A DNA stretch of 64,000 nucleotides from JAOPZW01 sp963807305. GTDB lineage: Bacteria > Actinomycetota > Thermoleophilia > Solirubrobacterales > Solirubrobacteraceae. Position 1 is the stretch's first letter. Each line of letters starts with the position of its first letter. The stretch is taken from positions 620,001 to 684,000 of the forward strand of contig CAWEBN010000005.1 in the NCBI GenBank assembly GCA_963807305.1. Direction: 5' to 3'. Under the pieces are notes generated by a model. The model was not told the origin of the DNA, made no database searches, and was given only the letters and a program-made list of their open reading frames with translations. The translations under genes were made by a program, and so were the position numbers. Of the stretch, positions 1 through 7,954 are shown piece after piece.

Positions 1-285
1 CGCGAGCGCGTCGAGCGGGCCTTCGGGCCCGGCGCGCTCGTGCGCCGCCGGGGCTGCCGGCCCGGCGTGATGGGCGGGTCGGTCCCGTTCAGCGCCCGCG
101 CCAAGAAGGCGCTCGAGCTCAGCCTGCGCGAGGCGATCAGCCTCGGCGACCGCGACCTGCGCGCCGAGCATCTCGTGCTCGGCCTCGTGCGCGAGGGCGA
201 TGGCGTGGCCGCGCGCGTCCTGGCGGACCGCGGCGTGACCCACGCCGCCGTGCTGGCCAAGCTGGCCGGGCGCGACGCCGCCTGA
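1..285 (+). CDS. Clp N-terminal domain protein, 3' end only
   Basis: The reading frame is open from the first base, so the start lies outside the window; only the last 94 codons are seen. The visible part, with the pattern FSARAKKALELSLREA and then LRAEHLVLGLVREGDGVAARVL, is the second half of a Clp-N repeat, the substrate or adaptor-binding module at the front of ClpA/ClpC/ClpB. The frame stops right after the repeat, with no Walker motifs. This is therefore one of the stand-alone Clp-N proteins common in actinobacteria rather than an AAA+ ATPase. Such proteins may act as adaptors or decoys for the Clp machinery; that role is inference. It lies upstream of, and in the same direction as, the amidotransferase gene. 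Confidence 0.8.
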   Translation, partial: RERVERAFGPGALVRRRGCRPGVMGGSVPFSARAKKALELSLREAISLGDRDLRAEHLVLGLVREGDGVAARVLADRGVTHAAVLAKLAGRDAA

Positions 286-320
286 GCGCCGCCTTCGCTT
301 CCTGCCGCTGGCGGACGTAC

Positions 321-326
321 TACCTT
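321..326 (+). promoter_or_regulatory. -10-like TANNNT element for a leaderless start
   Basis: TACCTT sits 7 nt before the ATG at 334. The gap is too short for a transcribed Shine-Dalgarno site, so a leaderless transcript is suggested. It supports 334 over the TTG at 325 as the start of the amidotransferase gene. Confidence 0.5.
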
Positions 327-333
327 GAGGCGC

Positions 334-1068
334 ATGGCCCGCCCCGTCATCGGGATCTGCACCGCGCTGGAGCGCGCGCGCTGGAGCGTGTGGGACCAGC
401 AGGCCTTCCTGCTGCCGCGCTCCTATGTCGACGCCGTCCAGCGCGAGGGCGGGATCGCGCTGATGCTGCCGCCCGACGAGACCCTCCGGGAGGATCCCGA
501 CGCGATCCTCGACCTGCTCGATGGGCTCATCCTGGCCGGCGGCGCCGACATCGACCCCGGGGCCTACGGGGAACAGGCCCATGCCGAGACCCGCGGGACG
601 GTGCCGGAGCGCGACGACTTCGAGATCGCTCTCACGCGGCGCGCCCTCGAGCGCGACGTCCCCCTGCTCGGCATCTGCCGCGGCATGCAGGTCATGAACG
701 TCGCCGCGGGCGGCACCCTGCTCCAGCACCTGCCCGAGAGCCACGGCCACCACGAGCACCGCCGGAACCCTGGCTCCTTCGACGGCGCCGACCACGACGT
801 GCGCCTGAGCGACGGCTCGCTGGCCGCCCGCGCCGCCGGCGAGGTCGTCCACGGCACGAAGTCCCACCATCACCAGGCCGTCGACCGCCTCGGCGAGGGC
901 TTCGAGGTCACCGGGTGGTCGTCGCTCGACGAGCTGCCCGAGGCCTTCGAGGCCACCGACCGCCGCTTCGCGCTGGGCGTCCAGTGGCATCCCGAGGCCG
1001 ACGAGCAGAGCCGCCTCATCGGCGCGCTCGTGGCCGAGGCCGCGGCCGCGCGCAACGGTCAGCGCTGA
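334..1068 (+). CDS. Class I glutamine amidotransferase-like hydrolase (PuuD / gamma-glutamyl-GABA hydrolase family)
   Basis: A protein of 244 aa with the peptidase C26 layout: LILAGGADIDP near residue 66-76 (oxyanion strand), the nucleophile elbow GICRGMQ with Cys115, and GVQWHPE near the C-terminus carrying the His-Glu pair. The family hydrolyses gamma-glutamyl amides such as gamma-glutamyl-GABA in polyamine (putrescine) breakdown; no other Puu genes are nearby, so the substrate is unproven. The ATG at 334 is chosen over a TTG at 325 because a TACCTT -10-like element ends 7 nt before it. The stop codon overlaps the next gene's start (TGATG), so the two are probably translated together. Confidence 0.85.
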   Translation: MARPVIGICTALERARWSVWDQQAFLLPRSYVDAVQREGGIALMLPPDETLREDPDAILDLLDGLILAGGADIDPGAYGEQAHAETRGTVPERDDFEIALTRRALERDVPLLGICRGMQVMNVAAGGTLLQHLPESHGHHEHRRNPGSFDGADHDVRLSDGSLAARAAGEVVHGTKSHHHQAVDRLGEGFEVTGWSSLDELPEAFEATDRRFALGVQWHPEADEQSRLIGALVAEAAAARNGQR

Positions 1069-2045
1069 TGGCCCGCGGCGGCGAGCCGCAACCGGCCACC
1101 CGGCGCACGGTGCTGGTCGCGCTGGCGGCGAACGCGTCGATCGCCGTGGCCAAGCTCTTCGCCGGCCTGGTCACGGGGTCGTCGGCCATCCTCGCCGAGT
1201 TCGCCCACTCGGTGGCCGACACGATGAACCAGGTCTTCCTGCTCTACTCGCTCGCCGTCGGCGAGCGCGAGCCCGACGCCGAGCACCCCTTCGGCTACGG
1301 CAAGGAGCGCTTCTTCTGGTCCTTCCTGGCGGCGGTCGGGATCTTCGTGGCCGGCGCCGGCTTCTCCCTCTACGAGGGGCTGAGCCGGATCTTCGGCCCC
1401 GAGACCGACAGCGGCTCCTACGGGATCGCCTACGCCGTGCTCCTGTTCGCGGGCCTGGCCGAGGGCGCCTCGCTCGCGCGCGCGTATCGCCAGACGCGCG
1501 ACGAGGCCGCCGAGAGCCGCCAATCGCACGCGCGCTACGTCCGGGCCAGCCGCGACCCGACGACCAAGACCGTCCTCTTCGAGGACTCGGCGGCCGTCAT
1601 CGGCGTGGTCGTGGCCTTCGCCGGCGTCGCGCTGCACGAGGCCACGGGCAATCAGGTCTTCGACGGCCTGGCGTCGGTGGTCATCGCCGTGCTGCTGACG
1701 ACGGTCGCGGTGGCGCTCGGCCGCGACACGAGGGCGCTGCTCATCGGCGAGGCCGCCTCGCCCGAGGAGCGCGAGGCGATCAGGGAGATCATCGAGGCCC
1801 ATCCCGCCGTCGACCGGCTGCTCGAGCTGCTGACGATGGCCTTGGCGCCCGACCGCCTGCTCGTCGCGGCGCGCATCGACCTGGCCGACGGCCTCAGCGC
1901 CGACGAGATCGAGCGCGCTTCGAGCGAGCTCGACCGCGAGCTGCACGAGCGCATTGCGACGGTGTGGCAGGTCTTCCTGGATGCGACTCCGCGCAGCGAG
2001 GTGGCACAGGCGGAGGAAGACAGGCAGCGAGCGACCGGCGCCTGA
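1068..2045 (+). CDS. Cation diffusion facilitator family transporter
   Basis: An integral membrane metal/proton antiporter of 325 aa. The first two membrane segments are VLVALAANASIAVAKL and GSSAILAEFAHSVAD, the latter with the HxxxD metal-site motif (HSVAD). HPFGYGKERFFWSFLAA is the conserved loop and segment after it. The second metal motif is FEDSAAVIG instead of HxxxD, as in the SLC30A9/ZNT9-like branch, so the usual zinc tetrahedral site is altered and the metal is uncertain. A cytoplasmic C-terminal domain follows from about residue 225. The start overlaps the stop of the amidotransferase gene. The start was moved far downstream of the longest open frame because the upstream part only shadows that gene. 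Confidence 0.9.
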   Translation: MARGGEPQPATRRTVLVALAANASIAVAKLFAGLVTGSSAILAEFAHSVADTMNQVFLLYSLAVGEREPDAEHPFGYGKERFFWSFLAAVGIFVAGAGFSLYEGLSRIFGPETDSGSYGIAYAVLLFAGLAEGASLARAYRQTRDEAAESRQSHARYVRASRDPTTKTVLFEDSAAVIGVVVAFAGVALHEATGNQVFDGLASVVIAVLLTTVAVALGRDTRALLIGEAASPEEREAIREIIEAHPAVDRLLELLTMALAPDRLLVAARIDLADGLSADEIERASSELDRELHERIATVWQVFLDATPRSEVAQAEEDRQRATGA

Positions 2046-2054
2046 GCGGCCGCC

Positions 2055-2414
2055 TCATCGCTTGGCCTGCCAGAAGGCGATCTCGCCGCCCGCAGGAGTG
2101 GCGACCACGCTGCGCCAGCCCGCGGGGCCCTCGCGGGCCTCGAGCAGGACGGCGGCGCCGAGGTCGCGCGCCCGCTGGGTGGCCGCGTCGATCTGCGAGA
2201 CCTCGACGTAGGGCAGCCAGAGCGAGCGCTGGGTGGCACACTCGACGATCCCGCCACCGAGGCCGCCGCCCAGCTCGAGCGTGTGGTACGAGCCATGGCG
2301 GGTGTCCACGCGGTCGGGATGCCAGTCGCACAGCTGCGCGTAGAAGGCGCGCGCGCCCTGGAGGTCGCCGGTGTGCAGCTCGAGGTGCACCACTGGTGTG
2401 GAGGGGGCGAGCAT
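2055..2414 (-). CDS. VOC superfamily (glyoxalase-like) protein
   Basis: A protein of 119 aa with two beta-alpha-beta-beta-beta modules: VVHLELHTGDLQGARAFYAQL at the start, then LPYVEVSQIDAATQRARDLGA and TPAGGEIAFWQ. This is the vicinal-oxygen-chelate fold found in glyoxalase I, fosfomycin-resistance proteins and extradiol dioxygenases. The length fits a stand-alone VOC protein with unknown substrate. It converges on the CDF gene and is divergent from the sigma factor at 2499. In actinobacteria such proteins often lie beside SigJ/SigX5-type sigma genes, but no functional link can be read from the sequence. Confidence 0.75.
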   Translation of the reverse strand: MLAPSTPVVHLELHTGDLQGARAFYAQLCDWHPDRVDTRHGSYHTLELGGGLGGGIVECATQRSLWLPYVEVSQIDAATQRARDLGAAVLLEAREGPAGWRSVVATPAGGEIAFWQAKR

Positions 2415-2450
2415 GGCGTCTGCTGCTTTGACCGCGCGAACGCCGAAAAC

Positions 2451-2465
2451 TCATCGGTCCGATGA
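2451..2465. promoter_or_regulatory. Perfect palindrome in divergent promoter region
   Basis: TCATCGG-T-CCGATGA, two perfect 7-bp arms around one base, lies in the 84-bp gap between the divergent VOC and sigma-factor genes. A dimeric regulator could bind here; the regulator is unknown. Confidence 0.35.
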
Positions 2466-2498
2466 TTTCGAGGCGCGTCGGCGGTCATACCGGTAGCG

Positions 2499-3614
2499 AT
2501 GGCCACCTCCGCGACAACCGTCACCGTGCTCGAGCGCGACCTCCTCGATGCCGCCCGCGGCGGCGATCAGGACGCCTACCGGCGCCTCGTCGAGCCGCAC
2601 CGCGGCGCGCTGCACGCCCACTGCTACCGGATGCTCGGCTCGGTTCACGATGCGGAGGACGCCCTCCAGGATGCCCTCCTGCGCGCGTGGCGCGGCCTGC
2701 CGCGCTTCGAGGGCAGAAGCTCGCTGCGCTCGTGGCTGTACCGGATCGCGACCAACACGTCGCTGAACGCCATCGAGCGCCGGCCCCGGCGGATGCTGCC
2801 GATCGACCACGGGCCGCCCGCGGATCCGCACGAGCCGCCCGGCGGCCCGCTCGTCGAGTCGACCTGGGTCGAGCCGTATCCCGATGTGCAGCTCGGGCTG
2901 GTGGACGGGCGCGCCGCGCCCGAGGCCCGCTACGAGCGCCGCGAGGGCGTCGAGCTGGCCTTCGTGGCGGCTCTCCAGCACCTGCCGCCCAACCAGCGCG
3001 CCGCGCTCATCCTGCGCGAGGTGCTCGGCTTCTCGGGCAAGGAGATCGCCGAGGCGCTCGAGACGACCGTCGCCGCGGTCAACAGCGCCCTGCAGCGGGC
3101 GCGCAAGGCGGTCGACGAGCGCCTGCCCGACCGCAGCCAGCAGGCCACGCTGCGGGCGCTGGGCGACCAGCACCTGCGCGAGATCGTCGAGCGCTACATG
3201 GACGCGATGGCCCGCGGCGACGTCGGCGCCGTGGTCAGCCTGCTGGCCGAGGACGCCGTGTGGTCGATGCCCCCGCTGGGCGCCTGGTATCGCGGCGTCG
3301 ACGAGCTCGCGGTCTTCCTGGCCACCGCGCCGCTCAACGGCACCTGGCACTGGCGCCACGTGCGCTTGCAGGCCAGCGGCCAGGCCGCCGTCGGCTCCTA
3401 CGTCTCCGACGCGAAGGACGGCACCTATCGTGCGTTCGCGCTCAACGTGCTGACCCTCCGCGGCGACCGGATCGCCGACATCACGTCCTTCATCAACCGC
3501 ACGACGCAGCTGCGCGACGGCGACGACTTCCTGAGCTGGCCCCACTACCCGGCCGACCCGGCGCGGGCGGTCGCGTACTTCGAGGCCTTCGGCCTGCCCG
3601 ACCGGCTGGACTGA
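2499..3614 (+). CDS. Sigma-70 family RNA polymerase sigma factor with C-terminal SnoaL-like domain (SigX5/TIGR02960-like)
   Basis: A protein of 371 aa. Sigma region 2 spans about residues 10-85 (YRRLVEPHRGALHAHCYRML, then DAEDALQDALLRAW, and LRSWLYRIATNTSLN). Region 4 is near 160-210 (LPPNQRAALILREVLGFSGKEIAEALE). A SnoaL/NTF2-like module follows from about 225 (IVERYMDAMARGDVGAVVSLLAEDAVWSMPP). This fused layout is known from ECF41/ECF56-like and TIGR02960 factors, where the extra domain replaces a classical anti-sigma factor and tunes activity. No anti-sigma gene is adjacent, which agrees. The target regulon is unknown. The neighbouring VOC gene is transcribed the other way. Confidence 0.88.
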   Translation: MATSATTVTVLERDLLDAARGGDQDAYRRLVEPHRGALHAHCYRMLGSVHDAEDALQDALLRAWRGLPRFEGRSSLRSWLYRIATNTSLNAIERRPRRMLPIDHGPPADPHEPPGGPLVESTWVEPYPDVQLGLVDGRAAPEARYERREGVELAFVAALQHLPPNQRAALILREVLGFSGKEIAEALETTVAAVNSALQRARKAVDERLPDRSQQATLRALGDQHLREIVERYMDAMARGDVGAVVSLLAEDAVWSMPPLGAWYRGVDELAVFLATAPLNGTWHWRHVRLQASGQAAVGSYVSDAKDGTYRAFALNVLTLRGDRIADITSFINRTTQLRDGDDFLSWPHYPADPARAVAYFEAFGLPDRLD

Positions 3615-3621
3615 GCGTCAG

Positions 3622-4191
3622 CTACGCGGCGGCCTTGGCGCGGGCCAGGCCGGAGCGCGCGCGGCACACGAGCGCCTTCGAGCCTCCCACCGAGACGTTG
3701 AGCTCGCGGGCGATCGTCTCGTGGGACGCGCCGCCAAGCTCGTGGGCGACGAGCGCGATCCGCTGGCGCTCGGGCAGGCGCTTGAGCTCGCCGACGAGGT
3801 CGCGCAGGTCGTCGGCGCGCATGACCTGCTCGTGCGGGTCGGCGCCGGCGTCGTGCAGCATCGGCGCGTGGACCTCGAGGTCGGTCGTCCGCACCGGGCG
3901 CCGCAGCACGTCGAGCGTGCGGTTGCGCACGATGGTGAAGAGCCATGGCTTGAGCGCCATCTCGCGGTCGTCGGCGCGCAGGGCGGCCAGCGCGCGGACG
4001 AAGGCGTCCTGGACGATCTCCTCGGCGTCGTGGTGCGCACCGCCGAGCATCTGGCGCGCGTAGCCGGTGAGCCGCTGCTCGTAGCGCGAGTGGATCGCGT
4101 CGAAGGCGCGGTCGTCGCCGGCGCGCACCAGGTCCACGAGCTGCTCGTCGGTGGCGGCCCGGTAGGCGGTCGGGTGAAGGAGGAGCGTCAT
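3622..4191 (-). CDS. ECF sigma factor
   Basis: A protein of 189 aa with sigma region 2 (AFDAIHSRYEQRLTGYARQML, then DAEEIVQDAFVRALAAL and KPWLFTIVRNRTLD) and region 4 (LPERQRIALVAHELGGASHETIA). The ATG at 4191 is preferred to one 75 nt further up because the extra residues (many Gly/Pro/Trp) do not look coding and the shorter form starts just before the conserved helix TDEQLVDLVRAGDD. It ends 8 bp from the converging sigma factor at 3614. It is divergent from the FHA regulator at 4297, across a 105-bp gap that could hold control sites for both. No anti-sigma gene with a zinc motif is adjacent. Confidence 0.87.
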   Translation of the reverse strand: MTLLLHPTAYRAATDEQLVDLVRAGDDRAFDAIHSRYEQRLTGYARQMLGGAHHDAEEIVQDAFVRALAALRADDREMALKPWLFTIVRNRTLDVLRRPVRTTDLEVHAPMLHDAGADPHEQVMRADDLRDLVGELKRLPERQRIALVAHELGGASHETIARELNVSVGGSKALVCRARSGLARAKAAA

Positions 4192-4279
4192 GACTCCAGG
4201 TTGGGGCCACACGGACTGTCCTCCCAGCCACCCCGGGGTCACACCTGGCCCCCCGAGGTGGGGCATCCATCACCCTGGG

Positions 4280-4285
4280 TAGCCT
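4280..4285 (+). promoter_or_regulatory. -10-like TANNNT element before the FHA gene
   Basis: TAGCCT ends 11 nt before the ATG at 4297. The same hexamer stands before several other leaderless starts in the window. Confidence 0.4.
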
Positions 4286-4296
4286 TGACAGTCCAC

Positions 4297-4971
4297 ATGC
4301 CGTCCCCACTTCAGGCCCACTCCGCCACGCCCGCCGAGCTGCGCGAGCGCATCGAGGCCGAGCGCCGCGGGCGGCCCTTCCTCGTCTTCCGCGACGGCGA
4401 CGGTGTGCAACGCCTGCTGGACCTCGACGACCAGGAGCGCGTGAGCATCGGTCGCGGGAGCGGGAACGAGCTCAGCCTGTCGTGGGATACGGAGGTCTCG
4501 CGCCTGCACGCCGAGCTCGAGGCCATCGCGGGCGAGTGGACGGTCAGCGACGACGGCCTCTCGCGCAACGGCACCTACGTCAACGGCGCACGCATCTCGG
4601 GTCGCACGCGGCTGCGCGACGGCGACGTCCTGCGCGTCGGCCAGACCTCGATGGCCTACCGCCGGCCCGAGTCCGAGGACTCGATGCCGACCCAGATCGC
4701 GGGCCAGCGCCTCACCCTCGGCGACCTGCCGCCGACCCAGCGCCAGGTCCTCGTCGCGCTGTCGCGGCCCTACAAGCACGACGAGTTCGCCGTGCCCGCC
4801 ACCAACCAGGAGATCGCCGACGAGCTGCACCTCAGCGTCGACGCGGTCAAGTCGCACCTGCGCACGCTCTTCCAGCGCTTCGGGATCGAGCACCTGCCCC
4901 AGAACCAGAAGCGCTCCCGGCTGGTGGCCGAGGCGCTGCAGGCCGGCGTCGTCTCGACGCGCGACCTCTAG
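4297..4971 (+). CDS. FHA domain protein with C-terminal helix-turn-helix
   Basis: A protein of 224 aa. The forkhead-associated domain covers about residues 40-130, with the phosphothreonine-binding signature GRGSGNEL, SRLHAELE and NGTYVNG. From about residue 145 a winged/LuxR-like helix-turn-helix follows (PTQRQVLVALSRP, then TNQEIADELHLSVDAVKSHLRTLFQRFGI). The pairing suggests a transcription regulator whose FHA part docks a protein phosphorylated on threonine. The Ser/Thr kinase gene starts downstream on the other strand, converging on it 5 bp away, and is the obvious candidate partner. That link is inference from position. The gene is divergent from an ECF sigma gene. Confidence 0.85.
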   Translation: MPSPLQAHSATPAELRERIEAERRGRPFLVFRDGDGVQRLLDLDDQERVSIGRGSGNELSLSWDTEVSRLHAELEAIAGEWTVSDDGLSRNGTYVNGARISGRTRLRDGDVLRVGQTSMAYRRPESEDSMPTQIAGQRLTLGDLPPTQRQVLVALSRPYKHDEFAVPATNQEIADELHLSVDAVKSHLRTLFQRFGIEHLPQNQKRSRLVAEALQAGVVSTRDL

Positions 4972-4975
4972 ACCG

Positions 4976-6967
4976 TCAGCCCGAGGGCGTCAGCCGCTGG
5001 ACCTTGCCGTCGCTCGGGCTCGTGATCCAGACGTCGTTGCCGTTGGTGTCGACGCCGTAGGGGTTCAGGGCGACGGAGATCGGATCGCCCGACGGGCGGT
5101 TCGACTGCGGGTCGATGCGGGTGACGGTCGAGGCGAGCGAGTTGGCGACCCACACCGCGCCGGCTCCGACCGCGACGCCCTTCGGCCCGTTTCCCGTCTC
5201 GATGATGCCCGTGTTCAGCGATCCGCTGTCGATCCGCGTGACCGTGTCGTCGCCGTAGTTGGTCACCCACACCGCGCCGCGCCCATAGGCGATCCCTGTC
5301 GGCTTCTCGCCGACGAAGATCGGGCGCTGCGTGCCGCTGGCGATGTCCAGGCGCGTGACCGTGTTGCGCCGGCGCGCGATGACCCACACGGCGCCGCCGC
5401 CCACGGCGATGTTCTGCAGGCCGTCCGGCAGCTCGATCGTCTTGGCCGGCTGCGCGCGGTTCTTGGGGTCGATGCGCAGCAGCAGGCCCGGGTTGCCGCG
5501 GACGCCGACCCACATGGCGTTGCTGCCGGCGGCGACGGCGACCGCCCTGCCCTGCGCCGGCAGCGGCACGGCCTGGCCCTCCTGGCGATGGGACTTCAGC
5601 CCGATCGGCACGAGCGACGGCGCGGCCTGGTTGATGACCCACAGCTTGTCGAAGCCGGCGGCCTCGCCGCTGGGGTCGCCGACGCGCGGACTGTAGGGCT
5701 CGCGCTTGGCGGTCTTGGCGTCGATGACCACCAGCCGCTCGTTGCCGCTGCGCACGACCCACGCCTTGCCGCTGGCCAGCACGATGTTGTTCGGGCGCCC
5801 GCCGACGTCGATGCTCTTGATCGCCGTCTTCTGCGGCGACGGGGTCGTGTCGGTGCCCGTCGAGCCGCTTGTAGTGGTCCCGGGCTTGTCGCCGCCGCCG
5901 TTGTCGCCGCCGCCGAGGGCGAGGGCCGCGATCAGCGCCAGGCCCGCGATCGGCACCACCGCGAGCGCCCAGGGCCACCACCGGCGCGCGGCGGGCGCGC
6001 TCGCGGCGAGCACCGTGGGCGCCTGGTCGGGGGAGACGACGGTCTCCTGGTGGTCGCCCGGGGCGGCCTCGCCGACGGCCACCACGCGCTCGGGCCCCGG
6101 CGCCACGGGCTCGCCCGCGGCGGCAAGCGCCGCGCGGCCGAGGTCGCCGGCCGACGGGAAGCGATCGTCGGGGTCCTTCGCCATGGCGCGCGCCAGGACG
6201 GCGTCGAAGCTGGCGGGCACGTCGGGCGCACGGTCGTGCAGCGTCGGCGGATCGTCGTTGAGGTGCGCCCACAGCGTCGCCTCGTCACTGTCGCGCTGGT
6301 AGGGGGGCACGCCGGCGAGCGAGTGGTAGAGCACGCAGCCCAGCGCGTAGACGTCGGCGCGGGCGTCGAGGCGCTCGCCGCGGATCTGCTCGGGCGCGAC
6401 GTAGCCCAGCGTGCCGACCCAGCCGCCGTCGCGCGTGGAGCCCGTATGCGAGGTCACGCGCTTGGTCAGCCCGAAGTCCGTGAGGTAGGCGTGGTCGTTG
6501 GCACCGAGCAGGACGTTGGCGGGCTTGACGTCGCGGTGGACGATGCCGCGCGCGTGCGCGGCGTCGAGCGCCCGTGCCACCTGGGAGACGATGTACGCGG
6601 CGCGCGGCGGGTCCAGGCGCTGCGCGGCGCGCACCAGCGTGCGCAGATCGGAGCCCTCGACGTAGCGCATCGCGATGTACAGGGAGCCGTCGTCGCTCTC
6701 GCCCGTGTAGTAGATGGGGATGACGTTCGGGTGGTCGATCGAGGCGGCCGCGCGGGACTCGCGGACGAAGCGCTGGCGGAAGTCGGGGTCCTCGGCGAGC
6801 TGCGGGGCGATGAGCTTCAGCGCGACGGGGCGGTCGAGGTCGAGCTGCAGCGCGCGGTAGACCACGCCCATGCCGCCGCGGCCCGCTATCCCAAGAATGC
6901 GGTGGCCCGCGAACTCGTCTCCTTCGTGCAGCGAGGGCACCGGGTCTTTGTACAGCAAGGTCCCCAC
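4976..6967 (-). CDS. Membrane-anchored Ser/Thr protein kinase with C-terminal beta-propeller
   Basis: About 663 aa. The kinase domain covers residues 20-290: glycine loop GRGGMGVVYRA, catalytic Lys51 in VALKL, HRDVKPANVLL, DFG as LTDFGLTKR, and GTLGYVAPEQIRG. A linker leads to one membrane helix (WPWALAVVPIAGLALIAALAL), a Gly/Thr/Ser-rich stretch, then a repeat sensor of about 300 residues with recurring AVWV, LWVIN and TVTRID units, typical of six- or seven-bladed NHL/Vgb-like propellers. It is therefore a PknD-like receptor kinase with the propeller outside the membrane. The start is uncertain: GTG at 6967 or TTG at 6958; the long open frame upstream belongs to the opposite strand. Confidence 0.88.
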   Translation of the reverse strand: MGTLLYKDPVPSLHEGDEFAGHRILGIAGRGGMGVVYRALQLDLDRPVALKLIAPQLAEDPDFRQRFVRESRAAASIDHPNVIPIYYTGESDDGSLYIAMRYVEGSDLRTLVRAAQRLDPPRAAYIVSQVARALDAAHARGIVHRDVKPANVLLGANDHAYLTDFGLTKRVTSHTGSTRDGGWVGTLGYVAPEQIRGERLDARADVYALGCVLYHSLAGVPPYQRDSDEATLWAHLNDDPPTLHDRAPDVPASFDAVLARAMAKDPDDRFPSAGDLGRAALAAAGEPVAPGPERVVAVGEAAPGDHQETVVSPDQAPTVLAASAPAARRWWPWALAVVPIAGLALIAALALGGGDNGGGDKPGTTTSGSTGTDTTPSPQKTAIKSIDVGGRPNNIVLASGKAWVVRSGNERLVVIDAKTAKREPYSPRVGDPSGEAAGFDKLWVINQAAPSLVPIGLKSHRQEGQAVPLPAQGRAVAVAAGSNAMWVGVRGNPGLLLRIDPKNRAQPAKTIELPDGLQNIAVGGGAVWVIARRRNTVTRLDIASGTQRPIFVGEKPTGIAYGRGAVWVTNYGDDTVTRIDSGSLNTGIIETGNGPKGVAVGAGAVWVANSLASTVTRIDPQSNRPSGDPISVALNPYGVDTNGNDVWITSPSDGKVQRLTPSG

Positions 6968-7001
6968 GCTCCGGCTCGCCCTTGGGGTCCGGCGCCGCCG
7001 A

Positions 7002-7007
7002 TATCCT
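7002..7007 (+). promoter_or_regulatory. -10-like TATCCT before the PAP2-family gene
   Basis: TATCCT ends 11 nt before the ATG at 7019, in the divergent region between the kinase gene and the PAP2-family gene. Confidence 0.35.
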
Positions 7008-7018
7008 GGCGTGCGTCG

Positions 7019-7954
7019 ATGCGCGGTCCGAGCGCCATTCGTGCGGCCGCGTGGGGGGCAGTGGTGCTCGGAACGGCCGCACCGTTCGTCCGCCGTCGCC
7101 TTCGCCTCCCGCCGCCCGTGGTCATCGCCGCCGCCGGCGCGGCGCCGCTCGCGCTGTCCGTGGCCATGAGCCGCTCGAAGGCGCGGGACGCCGCGATCGT
7201 GGCCCTCCAGATGCACGCCTACGTGGCGACCTACCAGATGCCCAACGACGATCCCGAGCGCCTGCTCGCGCGCGTGCGCGTGCGCTATCCCGTGGTCGCC
7301 GACCGTGCGATCGGCCTCGGCGAGCTGCCGGGACTGCGGATGCAGCGCGCCTTCGCGCGCCATGAGGGCCAGCCGCTGCGCGCGGCCGAGCAGGCGCTCG
7401 TGTGGTGCCACTGGCTGTGGTTCTTCGTCCCGCACGGGACGGTCGCCTACCTGCTCGCCCGCCGCGGCGACCAGCTGGCCGGCGGTGCCGCGCAGATCTA
7501 CGCGGTCTTCGACCTCGGGCTCATCGGCTACTGGGCCGTCCCCACCGCGCCGCCGTGGTACGCGGCCGAGCAGGGGGTCCTCGGGCCGCGCCAGCCGAGC
7601 GTGCGCCGCCTGATGCGCGAACACGGACAGGCCGTCTGGAAGGGTGCCTGGGGCCCTCTCTACGATGTCCTGGGAGGCAACCCACTCGCCGCCATGCCCT
7701 CCCTGCACTTCGCGACATCCGTGATGGCCGCCCACGTCCTCAGCGACGCAGGGCCGGTGCAGGGTGCCCTCGGCTGGGCCTACGCCGGCACGCTCGGCTT
7801 CGCACTCGTGTACCTCGGCGAGCACTACGTCGTCGACCTCGTCGCCGGCCTGGCTCTGGCCGAGGGCGTGCGACGCCGGCGCCACCGAGCCGCGCCGGTG
7901 CTGCGCGCGGTCGGTGCCAGGCTCCAGCGGCTCGAGGCGCGGGCGCACGCATGA
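7019..7954 (+). CDS. PAP2-superfamily membrane enzyme (inositolphosphotransferase-like)
   Basis: A protein of 311 aa with several hydrophobic segments. The two late motifs of the PAP2/Aur1-Ipt1-like fold are clear: NPLAAMPSLHFATS (motif 2, catalytic His) and YLGEHYVVDLVAG (motif 3, HxxxD). The relatives move or remove lipid head-group phosphates, for example phosphatidylinositol-type transfer to ceramide or diacylglycerol. In actinobacteria they often serve mannolipid or phosphoinositide metabolism. The gene overlaps the following YbhN-like gene by ATGA, so the two products probably work together on a membrane lipid. The substrate cannot be read from the sequence. Confidence 0.82.
   Translation: MRGPSAIRAAAWGAVVLGTAAPFVRRRLRLPPPVVIAAAGAAPLALSVAMSRSKARDAAIVALQMHAYVATYQMPNDDPERLLARVRVRYPVVADRAIGLGELPGLRMQRAFARHEGQPLRAAEQALVWCHWLWFFVPHGTVAYLLARRGDQLAGGAAQIYAVFDLGLIGYWAVPTAPPWYAAEQGVLGPRQPSVRRLMREHGQAVWKGAWGPLYDVLGGNPLAAMPSLHFATSVMAAHVLSDAGPVQGALGWAYAGTLGFALVYLGEHYVVDLVAGLALAEGVRRRRHRAAPVLRAVGARLQRLEARAHA

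Noticed and set aside
1059..1946. Minus-strand frame of 295 codons over the CDF gene
   Set aside because: Antisense to clear membrane-transporter coding sequence and made of low-complexity residues.
4285..4290. TTGACA just before the FHA gene start as a -35 box
   Set aside because: A matching -10 would have to fall inside the coding region; TAGCCT directly before it fits the leaderless pattern better.
6968..7948. Upstream extension of the Ser/Thr kinase frame to 7948
   Set aside because: The extension is antisense to the PAP2-family gene and has no kinase-family sense; the conserved kinase start lies at about 6960.
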